Below, in pieces: positions 26,998 through 35,336 of a stretch of 64,000 nucleotides of DNA. Under the pieces are notes generated by a model. That model was not told where the DNA came from. It did not search any database and saw only the letters and a list, made by a program, of their open reading frames with translations. The DNA comes from Pikeienuella piscinae (GTDB lineage Bacteria > Pseudomonadota > Alphaproteobacteria > Rhodobacterales > Rhodobacteraceae). The stretch is from positions 2,666,001 to 2,730,000 of the forward strand of contig NZ_CP049056.1 in the NCBI RefSeq assembly GCF_011044155.1. The letters run 5' to 3'. The translations under genes were made by a program, and so were the position numbers. Positions within the stretch are counted from its first letter, which is position 1; every line of letters starts with the position of its first letter.

Positions 26998-27833
26998 ACT
27001 GTCTCGACGCGCTCTCCGCCTACGGGCTGCGTTCGCTCGGGATCGGCGAGCGGCTCTTGCCGCGCGGCGATATCGGGATCTGCGAACAGCTCGTGCTGAT
27101 CGGCTCCGGCATGGTCTGGAACATCTATTTCACCGCCGTCGCCATGGCGTTCGGCTTTGGGCTTGCGACGCTGGTCGCACTCGGCAAAGCGAGCCGGAAC
27201 CCCCTCGTCTCCGGACCCTCGAAGGCCTTCATTTTCATCTTTCGCGGCTCACCCCTCTTCATCCAGTTCTTCCTTTTTTATGAAGCGTTCGTCCTGATTC
27301 CCAAGTTCGCAGGCGAGATCGATCTCGGCTTCGTCGTGATCGGCATCGACACCGCCTGGTTCACTCGCGCCTGGCTCGGCGCGCTGATTGTCCTCATCCT
27401 GAACACCTCGGCCTATACGGCGGAGATATTTCACGGCGCGCTTGTGAATGTGCCGAAGGGTGAAATCGAAGCGGCCGACGCTATCGGCATGACCGGCGGG
27501 CAGAAGTTCCGCCGGATCGTCTGGCCAACCATGCTGCGCATCGCCTGGCCGGCGTATACGAACGAGGCGATCTTTATGGGCCATGCGACCGCCCTGGTGT
27601 TCTTTTCCAGTTTTCCCGCCTGGCGGCAGGAGGGCGACGCGCTCTACTACGCCAGCTATTTCGCCGAACGGACATTCAATCCTTTCGTCGCCTACCCGAT
27701 CGTCGCCGGTTATTTCGTGCTGTTCACGCTTTTCATCATCACGGTTTTCGGCGCCGCGAACCGCCGGCTGAATCGCCATCTTGCGCCCGGATCGGTGAAG
27801 CGAGTGAAGTTCCGACCGCAATTCATTCGGTAG
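26994..27833 (+). CDS. Polar amino acid ABC transporter, permease (HisM-type)
   Basis: A 279-residue partner permease starting at ATG 26994, which overlaps the previous stop (ATGA). The EAA loop is EAADAIGMTGGQKFRRIVWP, and IFRGSPLFIQFFLFY is the conserved segment of type 3 amino acid permeases. With the preceding genes it completes an importer of two permeases, one ATPase and two receptors. The frame is open well upstream, but that part lies inside the first permease. An inverted repeat follows before the convergent second transporter. Confidence 0.92.
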   Translation: MNCLDALSAYGLRSLGIGERLLPRGDIGICEQLVLIGSGMVWNIYFTAVAMAFGFGLATLVALGKASRNPLVSGPSKAFIFIFRGSPLFIQFFLFYEAFVLIPKFAGEIDLGFVVIGIDTAWFTRAWLGALIVLILNTSAYTAEIFHGALVNVPKGEIEAADAIGMTGGQKFRRIVWPTMLRIAWPAYTNEAIFMGHATALVFFSSFPAWRQEGDALYYASYFAERTFNPFVAYPIVAGYFVLFTLFIITVFGAANRRLNRHLAPGSVKRVKFRPQFIR

Positions 27834-27882
27834 AACGTTTCACGTTCGGACGGAAATGGAGGATCGGTTACGCCTTCGCCCG

Positions 27883-27913
27883 TGAATCGGGAGAGCCGGC
27901 GAAAACCGATTCA
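27883..27913. repeat. Inverted repeat between convergent transporter genes
   Basis: TGAATCGG (27883-27890) and CCGATTCA (27906-27913) form a perfect eight-base inverted repeat around a 15-base loop in the 106-base spacer of two convergent operons. It could act as a bidirectional 3' end. There is no T-tract. Each arm also contains a GANTC site. Confidence 0.45.
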
Positions 27914-27939
27914 ATCCGACCCTGAAACGCTTCAGCCGC

Positions 27940-28707
27940 TCAGTTCCTCTCGTCCGATCCCATCCGGCGCTCCAGCCACCTGACGGCGGCGGAAATGACG
28001 AGCACCAGGACGAGATATTCGAGAATCAGGAACGTGTAGAGCTCAAGCGGCCGGTATTCCGTCACCGCCAGTTCGTTCGCGCGGCGCGTCAGCTCCTGCA
28101 CCCCGATGACCGAGGCGAACGCGCTCATCTTCACGATATAGATGAACTGGTTGGCGAGCGGCGGCAGGATTCGCCGGATCGCCTGCGGCAGGATCACGTA
28201 GACCATGCTCTGCATCGGGGTGAGCCCGATGGAGCGCGCCGCCTCTGTCTGACCGCGCCCGATCGACTGAATGCCGGCGCGGTAGATCTCGGCGGTGAAG
28301 GCGCTGTCGGAAATCGCGAGCGTAATGACCGCGCCCCAGAACGGGTCGACCGGCAACGTGATCCCCATCGCCTTCAAGAGCAGCGGCATTCCGTAGAAGA
28401 CCCAGAACAGCATCGGCAGAAGCGGTATCGAGCGGATGAACTCGACATAGACTCGGTTCACGATGCGAAGCCAGCGACGCGCCGAGAACGCCGGTAGCGC
28501 GACGAGAAGACCGGCCATGGCCGAAAGCCCGGCGGCGATCAGCGAGATCGAGATCGTCGTCCAGAAACCGGAGACGAGAAACTGGATATTGGTCTGGCCC
28601 TGCGCTGTCGACGGGTCGATCACATACCAGCCCCAGGAGACGCCGGAGGCGCAGCCCGCCAGCGTGAAGGCGAGAAAAAGAGGCGCGAGAACCCGCATTC
28701 CGCTCAA
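27940..28707 (-). CDS. Amino acid ABC transporter permease with lipobox-like N-terminus
   Basis: A 255-residue type 3 amino acid permease with helices at about residues 45-70, 90-110, 180-200 and 220-240, and EAA loop [20 protein letters not shown]. Its N-terminus is peculiar: a signal-like hydrophobic stretch ([17 protein letters not shown]) with an LAGC lipobox at residues 16-19, followed by [12 protein letters not shown] 28707 overlaps the stop of the ATPase gene by four bases; ATG 28698 is an alternative. Only one permease gene is present, so it probably works as a homodimer. It is the last gene of a two-gene minus-strand operon. Confidence 0.9.
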   Translation of the reverse strand: MSGMRVLAPLFLAFTLAGCASGVSWGWYVIDPSTAQGQTNIQFLVSGFWTTISISLIAAGLSAMAGLLVALPAFSARRWLRIVNRVYVEFIRSIPLLPMLFWVFYGMPLLLKAMGITLPVDPFWGAVITLAISDSAFTAEIYRAGIQSIGRGQTEAARSIGLTPMQSMVYVILPQAIRRILPPLANQFIYIVKMSAFASVIGVQELTRRANELAVTEYRPLELYTFLILEYLVLVLVISAAVRWLERRMGSDERN

Positions 28708-29462
28708 TGCGCGAGAATGCGGTCGAGGAAATCGCGGCAGCGCGCCGATTTCGGCGCGGCGAAGAACGCCGCCGGCGGCCCGGTCTCGACGATTTCACCC
28801 GCGTCCATGAACACCATGCGATCGGCGACCCGGCGCGCGAAGCCCATCTCATGCGTCACCACGATCATCGTCATGCCCTCTTCGGCGAGGCCCGTCATCA
28901 CCTCCAGCACCTCGGCGATCATTTCCGGGTCAAGCGCCGAGGTCGGCTCGTCGAAAAGCATGATCTTCGGCTCCATGCAGAGCGAGCGGGCGATGGCGAC
29001 TCGCTGCTGCTGGCCGCCGGAGAGCTGGCCAGGCCGCTTATGCGCCTGCTCGGGGATGCGCACCCGCTCCAGATACCGCATCGCCCGTTCGGTCGCCGCT
29101 GCGCGCGACAGCCCGCGCGCCTTGACCGGGCCGAGGGTCAGGTTCTCCAGCACTGTCAAATGCGGGAAGAGATTGAACTGCTGGAACACCATCCCGACCT
29201 CGGCGCGGATCGCCTCTACGCTGACGTTGTCATCGGTCAGTTCAATCCCGTCGACTGCGATCCGCCCGGACTGGTGCGCTTCCAGCCGGTTGATGCAGCG
29301 CACAACTGTCGATTTGCCGGAACCGGACGGCCCGCAGATCACCACCCGCTCGCCGGTCCGCACCTCGAGATCGATATCCTTCAGAACGTGGAAATCGCCG
29401 AACCACTTGTTGACGCCCGCCATCTCGATCACCGGCATCGTTTCTTTCTCGGTCATGAACAT
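28704..29462 (-). CDS. Amino acid ABC transporter, ATP-binding protein
   Basis: A 252-residue GlnQ/HisP-type ATPase. Walker [11 protein letters not shown]-loop VFQQFNLFP, signature LSGGQQQR, Walker [15 protein letters not shown] and switch His VVTHEM are complete. ATG 29462 gives MFMTEKE; ATG 29456 is possible. It is divergent from the cognate binding-protein gene at 29623, with 160 bases between the starts, and overlaps the permease gene downstream. Together the three genes form a single-permease importer distinct from the two-permease system just upstream. Confidence 0.93.
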   Translation of the reverse strand: MFMTEKETMPVIEMAGVNKWFGDFHVLKDIDLEVRTGERVVICGPSGSGKSTVVRCINRLEAHQSGRIAVDGIELTDDNVSVEAIRAEVGMVFQQFNLFPHLTVLENLTLGPVKARGLSRAAATERAMRYLERVRIPEQAHKRPGQLSGGQQQRVAIARSLCMEPKIMLFDEPTSALDPEMIAEVLEVMTGLAEEGMTMIVVTHEMGFARRVADRMVFMDAGEIVETGPPAAFFAAPKSARCRDFLDRILAH

Positions 29463-29622
29463 GGTCCGATCCCCGACGCGCCATTCTGCGCCGCGTGGCC
29501 AAGCTAGGACTCAAATTAGCTGTGGAACAGCCCGGGAGGAGAAGTTTTAATCGCTCTTGCGATTCCGCGCTCGAGCCTGAACCCGCCAAACCGGCGCATC
29601 TTCGCCCAGAAGGAGTCTTCAC

Positions 29623-30399
29623 ATGAAATTTATCCTTTCGGCCGCCATCGCGGCCACTCTCAGCTTTATCTTCGCACCCCCGACTTTCGCGCAATCGGCG
29701 CTCAACGACATCCTGACGAACGGCGTGCTGAAAGTCGGCACCACCGGCGACTGGAACCCCATGAGCGTACGCGACCCAGCGACGAACAGCTACAAGGGCT
29801 TCGACGTCGATGTGATGGAGGCGCTGGCCGCCGATCTCGGCGTCACGCTTGAATTCGTGCCGACCGACTGGAAGACGCTGGTGAACGGCGTGACCGCCGG
29901 CGCCTATCACCTGACCGGCTCCGCCTCGATCAGTCCGGGCCGGATGAAAGTCGCGGGGTTCTCCGAGAGCTATGTTCTGGTAGAGATCTACCCCTTCACC
30001 ACCGAAGACAAGGCCGCGAAGTTCGACGGCTGGGAATCGATCAATCAGCCCGGCGTGAAAGTGGCGACCGAACTGGGAACCACATTCGAGAAACAGGCGA
30101 AGAAGTGGTTCCCCAACGCCGAGATCACCGTGGTCGAGGCGCCGGCCCGCGGCTATCAGGAGGTGATCGCCGGACGCGCGGATGTGTTCGTCACTTCGAA
30201 TATCGAAGGCGCGACGCTTAGCCAGAAATTTCCCGTCATCCGCGTTCCCGGCGCAGAGGCGCGCGACCCGGCCCCAATCGCGATGATCCTGCCGCAGGAC
30301 GATCAGGTCTGGATCAACTATGTGAACAACTGGGTGAAGCTGAAGAAGCTGAGCGGTTTCTTCGATGCGACCTCGGCGAAATGGGGGCTCTCGGAATAG
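29623..30399 (+). CDS. Amino-acid-type periplasmic binding protein
   Basis: A 258-residue family 3 solute-binding protein. The signal peptide ends at about residue 23 (PTFA-QS). LKVGTTGDWNPMS, GFDVDVMEALAADLGV and FVPTDWKTLVNG are ligand-pocket motifs; the sequence resembles proteins annotated as cyclohexadienyl dehydratase-like binding proteins, but as part of an ABC system it is a receptor. AAGGAG precedes ATG 29623. It is divergent from its likely ATPase and permease genes. The ligand is unknown. Confidence 0.9.
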   Translation: MKFILSAAIAATLSFIFAPPTFAQSALNDILTNGVLKVGTTGDWNPMSVRDPATNSYKGFDVDVMEALAADLGVTLEFVPTDWKTLVNGVTAGAYHLTGSASISPGRMKVAGFSESYVLVEIYPFTTEDKAAKFDGWESINQPGVKVATELGTTFEKQAKKWFPNAEITVVEAPARGYQEVIAGRADVFVTSNIEGATLSQKFPVIRVPGAEARDPAPIAMILPQDDQVWINYVNNWVKLKKLSGFFDATSAKWGLSE

Positions 30400-30427
30400 C
30401 CTGCGGTTTCGCGCGGGTGAGCCGCCG

Positions 30428-31618
30428 ATGACGCCGCCGCGGATCGACAACCGCCGCGCGCGGCGACTCTTCATGCGCCGACATGCGCTGGCCGAGCCGC
30501 CGACCGGGCGGTTGACCGGCGACGGGCTGCTGGCGCTGATCGAACGGCTCGGCTTCGTGCAGGTCGACAGCATCCGCACGGTCGAGCGGGCGCATCACAT
30601 GATCCTGTTCGCGCGCAACCAGACCTACCGGCCGAAGGCTCTGAAACGGCTGATCGAGCGCGATCGGGCGCTGTTCGAGAACTGGACGCATGACGCCTCG
30701 ATCATCCCGACGCGGTTCTTCCCCTATTGGCGGACGGCGATGGCGGAGAAGGCGCCGCGGATCGCCGCGCGGTGGGAAAGCTACGGGCGCGTGGGATTTC
30801 GGGAGCAGGCGGAGGAGGTGATGGCCGAAATCGCCCGGCGCGGCCCCTGCCTTTCGCGCGAGATGGGCGCGGAGGAGACGCGCTCGAACGGCGGTTGGTG
30901 GGAGTGGAACCCGTCAAAGACCGCGCTTGAATATCTCTGGCGCTCCGGCCGTCTCTGCGTCGCGCGGCGCGAGGGATTTCAGAAAGTCTATGATCTGACC
31001 GAGAATGTGATCCCCGAAGCGCATCACGCAGCGGAGCCCCCCGATCGCGCGGCGCTGATCGACTGGTCCTGCGGCGCGGCGCTCGACCGGCTCGGCTTCG
31101 CGACGACCGGCGAGCTCGCCGCGTTCTGGGCCCTGATTTCCCCAGGGGAAGCGAAGACCTGGGCGGCTGGCCGGAGCAACCTGATCGAGATCGAGGTGGA
31201 GGGCGCCGACGGGACCAGCCGCCGGCATCTGGCGCGGCCGGAACTTCTTGCGGAGGAAACGCCCGAACCCCCCGCCCGAATGCGCGTCCTCTCGCCGTTC
31301 GATCCGATGATCCGCGACCGTAAACGCGCGCGGCGGCTTTTCGGTTTCGACTACACGATCGAGGTCTTCGTGCCGGCTGAAAAGCGGAAATACGGCTACT
31401 ATGTCTTTCCACTGCTGGAGGGCGACCGTCTGATCGGGCGGATCGACATGAAGGCGGATCGGGTGCTGGACGCACTCGTCGTCACCGGCCTCTGGCTGGA
31501 GCCGGGGGTTCGCCGCGCCGCCGGGCGCCTGAGACGACTCGAATCGGAGCTGGAGCGCCAGCGTCGCCTCGCCGGCGTCGGCGCGGTCCGCTTCGATAAC
31601 GGGTGGATCAGAGACTGA
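30428..31618 (+). CDS. AlkX/YcaQ-like winged-helix DNA glycosylase
   Basis: A 396-residue protein of the HTH_42 family (COG3214), tandem winged helices plus a beta domain. The catalytic-motif region reads FVQVDSI, i.e. Q45-x-D47; the QxD form is that of E. coli YcaQ/AlkX, which unhooks interstrand crosslinks and removes bulky N7-alkyl purines, rather than the QxQ of AlkZ. The conserved end segments LSPFDPMIRDRKRARRLFGF and KYGYYVFPLLEGDRLIGRID are present. ATG 30428 lies 28 bases after the binding-protein stop and has only a weak ribosome-binding site. Function is inferred from family. Confidence 0.87.
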   Translation: MTPPRIDNRRARRLFMRRHALAEPPTGRLTGDGLLALIERLGFVQVDSIRTVERAHHMILFARNQTYRPKALKRLIERDRALFENWTHDASIIPTRFFPYWRTAMAEKAPRIAARWESYGRVGFREQAEEVMAEIARRGPCLSREMGAEETRSNGGWWEWNPSKTALEYLWRSGRLCVARREGFQKVYDLTENVIPEAHHAAEPPDRAALIDWSCGAALDRLGFATTGELAAFWALISPGEAKTWAAGRSNLIEIEVEGADGTSRRHLARPELLAEETPEPPARMRVLSPFDPMIRDRKRARRLFGFDYTIEVFVPAEKRKYGYYVFPLLEGDRLIGRIDMKADRVLDALVVTGLWLEPGVRRAAGRLRRLESELERQRRLAGVGAVRFDNGWIRD

Positions 31619-31771
31619 CGCGTCTAGCCGCCGGGACCGGGTTTTCGCGGCGCATGAGGTGGCGGGGTTCGACGGCGGCGGCTATGTTTACCGAGACGCG
31701 CGCGGGGAACCTTCCCGGGCGGCTGCATATTCTTCGGCCGCAGTGCGGGCCGGACGGCGAGAGGATGGAAA

Positions 31772-32167
31772 ATGGCGATCAAAGCGGCGTTTGAAATGGT
31801 GAAAGAGGCGACGGCGGAGATCGAGACGATCTCACCCGCCGAGGCGATCAGGCGTAAGGATGACGAGGATTTCCTGCTCGTCGATATTCGCGATCCGCGC
31901 GAACTGGAGCGTGAGGGGAGGATTCCCGGCGCCTATCACGCGCCGCGCGGCATGCTGGAGTTCTGGATTGACCCGGCCAGCCCCTATTACAAGCCGATCT
32001 TCGGCGAGAAGAAGAAGTTCGTCTTTTTCTGCGCCGCCGCCGGTCGCTCGGCGATTTCGGTCAAGACGCTTCAGGATATGGGGATGGAGAACATCGCTCA
32101 GCTCGGCGAGGGCTTTTCCGGGTGGCGCAAGGCGGGCGGACCGGTCGAGGGCGGCCGGAACGGCTGA
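31772..32167 (+). CDS. Single-domain rhodanese-like protein
   Basis: A 131-residue cytoplasmic rhodanese-fold protein. The active-site loop is C87 in FFCAAAGRSA, a six-residue loop starting with Cys and ending with Arg, as in sulfurtransferases; LLVDIRDPRELEREGRIPGA is the CH2A segment. The sulfur acceptor is unknown. ATG 31772 has GAGAGG upstream. A 150-base spacer separates it from the glycosylase gene, and the gene ends three bases before the stop of the convergent hypothetical gene. Confidence 0.9.
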   Translation: MAIKAAFEMVKEATAEIETISPAEAIRRKDDEDFLLVDIRDPRELEREGRIPGAYHAPRGMLEFWIDPASPYYKPIFGEKKKFVFFCAAAGRSAISVKTLQDMGMENIAQLGEGFSGWRKAGGPVEGGRNG

Positions 32168-32170
32168 ACC

Positions 32171-32746
32171 TCAACGCCCGGCGTTCGTGACGCAGTTCTG
32201 GTAGCTTTCTTTACCGGATTCCATTTCGTCGACCAGCCGGCGCAGCTCGGAAGCGGGTTGGCCTGCGGACAGGTCCAACCCGCGATGAATCGGCGCGGCG
32301 GGATCGGCGAGCGCGTTCAGCAAAGCGTCCACCCGCGCGGCGTCGCGCGGCGGCATCCGCTGAGGCCGGCTCGTATCGACGCGTGTCAGATCCGGCCGGA
32401 GTTCGGGCGCGCGCCGCGCTTCGGGGCTGATCACTGGCGAGAGAGAATTGGAACCGGCGCCGAGAAGCACGAGATTGATCCGCCGAAAGGCTTCCTCCAC
32501 CGCCGCCGGGACGGCGCCACCGAGGCAGGCCACCCGCGCGTCGGCGAGCGCGCCAAGGGTTACGCCGGGCGTCTGCGACGATTCTGCGGCAAGCGACGAG
32601 AAAGCCGCCGTCACCCCTTCAGGGGTCTCCGGCGGCGCGTAGGTCAGGTGGCCGACGAGATACATGAACAAGCCGTTGCGCAGAATGAACAGCGCTGCGC
32701 CACCCGCCAGAACAAACAGTGAGCCGGTCGCGATCAACAATCGCAT
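32171..32746 (-). CDS. Membrane-anchored protein of unknown function
   Basis: A 191-residue protein with an N-terminal hydrophobic helix (about residues 2-22; LLIATGSLFVLAGGAALFI) that could be an uncleaved anchor, then a soluble periplasmic part with an alanine-rich segment and two cysteines (C75 region VACLGGA and C near the end, NCVTNAGR). I recognise no domain. ATG 32746 was chosen because GGAGG sits eight bases upstream; two ATGs further upstream are too close to it. The gene is convergent with the rhodanese gene and lies 73 bases from the 3' end of the glutamine-synthetase-family gene. Confidence 0.7.
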   Translation of the reverse strand: MRLLIATGSLFVLAGGAALFILRNGLFMYLVGHLTYAPPETPEGVTAAFSSLAAESSQTPGVTLGALADARVACLGGAVPAAVEEAFRRINLVLLGAGSNSLSPVISPEARRAPELRPDLTRVDTSRPQRMPPRDAARVDALLNALADPAAPIHRGLDLSAGQPASELRRLVDEMESGKESYQNCVTNAGR

Positions 32747-32819
32747 CGTCATGACCTCCAAACAAATTTCGTTCTGTAAGCTCGTTCTCCAAATACGTAC
32801 GGGTCGCCGTCTCCGTTTT

Positions 32820-34190
32820 TCATATCATACGCGCGGTGACGATATGCTCCACATCCGAAACCCGGGCGGCGAAGCCATCCGCTTCCTGTCTCTTCATCGC
32901 CGCATAGACGCGGGCGAATTCCGGGCCGAGCGCCGCGCTGATGAACTCCGAACTCTCGAACGCCCGGATCGCCTCGCCCCAATCGCCGGGAAGAACGCCG
33001 GCGCCCTCCGGGGGCGTCGCGCCGGCGGCTGGCGGGCCGGGCGCGATGTCGGTATCGATCCCCTCCAGCATCGCGGCGAGGATCAGCGCCAACGCAATAT
33101 AGGGATTGGCGTCGGAGCCCGCGACCCGATGCTCCAGCCGAGCCCCGCCGCCGGCGGCGGTCGGCACACGCACCGCCACGTTGCGATTGTCCACCCCCCA
33201 TGCGGCGGAGGAAGGCGCGAAAGCTCCGGGCCGCAATCGTCGGTATGAATTGAAATGCGGGGCGAAGCCGAGAGTCGATTCCGGCATCCGCGCCAACACC
33301 CCGCCGATCGCGCCGGATAGCGCCCGATTCGGCGTCTCGTCGTCGTCGCCCGAAAAGATGTTGGCGCCCGCCGCGTCCAGCACCGAGACGTGAAAATGCT
33401 GCCCCGAGCCAACTTCCTCGCCATAGGGCTTGGCCATGAAACAGGCGTCCATACCGTGCTTGCGGGCGACGCCGCGCACCGCGCGACGCAGCGCGACCGC
33501 GCGGTCCGCCGCGATCAGCGCGTCATCGACATGGTTTAGATTCGCCTCGAATTGTCCCGGACCGAATTCCGCCAGAAACCCGGTCGTCGTTGCACCCAGC
33601 ATCTCGGCCGCCGCCTCGATCTCCGAAAGCAGCGGCTCGAAATGGCGCTGCACGTCGAGAAGATAAGCCTGCCCGGATTCGAGTCGCAACCCACCTGCGC
33701 CAAGAGGCGGCTGGACATGGCCGCCGGGCGCGGCCTCTCCGTCCACGAGATAGAATTCAAGCTCGGGCGCGACCACCGGGCGAAGACCGGCGGCCGCGAA
33801 GCGCTGAGTGACGCGGGCGAGAGCGGCGCGCGGGTCGTAAGGGCTTGGTCCCTCCCAATTCGCGTCGGTGAGAGTCATCAGGCATTGCGCGGCCGGCCGA
33901 TGCGACCAGAGCATCGGACGGAGCGTGTGCAGGAGCGGCGAGGCCAAGCCGTCGGGGTCGCCGACTTTCTGCGCCACCCCCGCCACATCGGTGTCCTGGC
34001 TGAAGATATCCAGCGCATAGGTCGAATGCGGCAGCCGCTGACCGCCCGGCGCCAGCTTGTCGATTTCCGCCACCGGCAACCATTTGCCGCGGATCACGCC
34101 GTTCATGTCCGGCCAGACCATCTCGATGAATTCAGTGTCAGCATGTTCGATGAGAAATGCCCTGACCGCGTCCCGAACATCGGCTTTCAT
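32820..34190 (-). CDS. Glutamine-synthetase-family protein (gamma-glutamylamine-synthetase-like)
   Basis: A 456-residue cytoplasmic ligase of the GlnA superfamily, nearer to PuuA/GlnT (gamma-glutamylputrescine or methylamide-type synthetases) than to housekeeping GlnA. Metal and ATP motifs are visible: VVAPELEFYLVD, AEFGPGQFEANL, GSGQHFHVSV, PHFNSYRRLRPGAFAP and NVAVRVPTA. The start at ATG 34190 overlaps the stop of the agmatinase-family gene. Adjacency to agmatinase suggests handling of putrescine or another amine from guanidino-compound breakdown; the amine substrate is inferred, not proven. Confidence 0.88.
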   Translation of the reverse strand: MKADVRDAVRAFLIEHADTEFIEMVWPDMNGVIRGKWLPVAEIDKLAPGGQRLPHSTYALDIFSQDTDVAGVAQKVGDPDGLASPLLHTLRPMLWSHRPAAQCLMTLTDANWEGPSPYDPRAALARVTQRFAAAGLRPVVAPELEFYLVDGEAAPGGHVQPPLGAGGLRLESGQAYLLDVQRHFEPLLSEIEAAAEMLGATTTGFLAEFGPGQFEANLNHVDDALIAADRAVALRRAVRGVARKHGMDACFMAKPYGEEVGSGQHFHVSVLDAAGANIFSGDDDETPNRALSGAIGGVLARMPESTLGFAPHFNSYRRLRPGAFAPSSAAWGVDNRNVAVRVPTAAGGGARLEHRVAGSDANPYIALALILAAMLEGIDTDIAPGPPAAGATPPEGAGVLPGDWGEAIRAFESSEFISAALGPEFARVYAAMKRQEADGFAARVSDVEHIVTARMI

Positions 34191-35158
34191 CGCGCGCCCG
34201 CGTAAAGACATATGAGCTCCAGCGCGATGGTGGCGGCCGCGAGCGCTGTGATTTCGGCGTGGTCATAGGCGGGCGCGACTTCGACCACATCCATGCCCAC
34301 AAGATCGATCCCCTTCAGCGCGCGGATGATCGTCAACGCCTGCCAGGTGAAAAGCCCGCCGACAACCGGCGTGCCGGTGCCCGGCGCGCAGGATGGATCG
34401 AGCCCGTCGATATCGAAGCTGAGATAGGCGGGCCGGTCGCCGACCACGCGGCGTATCTCGGCGGCGATGTCCGCCGGCAGCCGCTCATGACACCAGGTCG
34501 CGTCAAGCACGGTCATGCCGAGCGTGTCGTCATTCGTGGTGCGGATGCCGACCTGCACGGAATGCGCGGGGTCGATCAGCCTCTCGCGCGCGGCTCGCCA
34601 GAACATTGTGCCATGGTCGATCCGACCATGAGCGTCGGGGCCGTCGACTGGCTCATCGTCCGGCCATGTGTCGGTATGCGCGTCGAACTGGATCAGCGCC
34701 AGCGGCGCGCCGTGCTTCGATGCATGCGCCTTGAGGCTGGGATAGGTCGTGAAATGGTCCCCGCCAAGCAGTAGCGCGCCGCCCGCCTCCGCGATCACGG
34801 CCCCGATGGCGGCTTCTATCGCGGCCGGAACCCTTTCCGGGCGCCCCGGGTCAAAGGCTATATCGCCCCAGTCGACGACGCTGAGCCGCTCGAAAGGATC
34901 GAAGGGAGAGGGCCAAGCCCGTGACCAGGCCAGATTGCTCGAAGCGGCGCGCACCGCGCGTGGGCCAAATCGCGCGCCCGGGCGGTTGGTCACCGACGTG
35001 TCGAACGGAACGCCCATCACCGCCAGATCGACGCCGGCGAGGTCGCGCGCGTAAGCCCGGCGACAAAACGACAGCGCACCGGAATACATCGCTTCGTCAT
35101 GTGTGCGCTGCTTCGGCGACCCGGCGGTGAAGGCGTAATCTTTGCGATGCGCTGTCAT
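34187..35158 (-). CDS. speB: Agmatinase/ureohydrolase-family protein
   Basis: A 323-residue arginase-superfamily hydrolase that splits urea from a guanidino compound. Binuclear manganese ligands: H135 in GGDHF, D159, H161 and D163 in FDAHTD, and the two aspartates of SFDIDGLDPSCAPGTGTP. The sequence fits agmatinase best, but guanidinobutyrase and guanidinopropionase share these motifs. ATG 35158 is preferred; GTG 35188 is an alternative and neither has a strong ribosome-binding site. It is the first gene of a pair with the glutamine-synthetase-family gene. Confidence 0.88.
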   Translation of the reverse strand: MTAHRKDYAFTAGSPKQRTHDEAMYSGALSFCRRAYARDLAGVDLAVMGVPFDTSVTNRPGARFGPRAVRAASSNLAWSRAWPSPFDPFERLSVVDWGDIAFDPGRPERVPAAIEAAIGAVIAEAGGALLLGGDHFTTYPSLKAHASKHGAPLALIQFDAHTDTWPDDEPVDGPDAHGRIDHGTMFWRAARERLIDPAHSVQVGIRTTNDDTLGMTVLDATWCHERLPADIAAEIRRVVGDRPAYLSFDIDGLDPSCAPGTGTPVVGGLFTWQALTIIRALKGIDLVGMDVVEVAPAYDHAEITALAAATIALELICLYAGAR

Positions 35159-35336
35159 GCGCCGACGATACGCCCGATCAGCGCTCACCCCAATAGGTTC
35201 GCGTATCCTTGATCAGACCCGATTGATCGGAATGCGCAGGATGTCAGCGAACGCCCGCGCGTCGGTCGTCCGCGTCCCATCGGACAAGGGCTCATCAAGA
35301 CGAGAAGTGGTCGGTCGGACAATCCGTGATTGCGTC

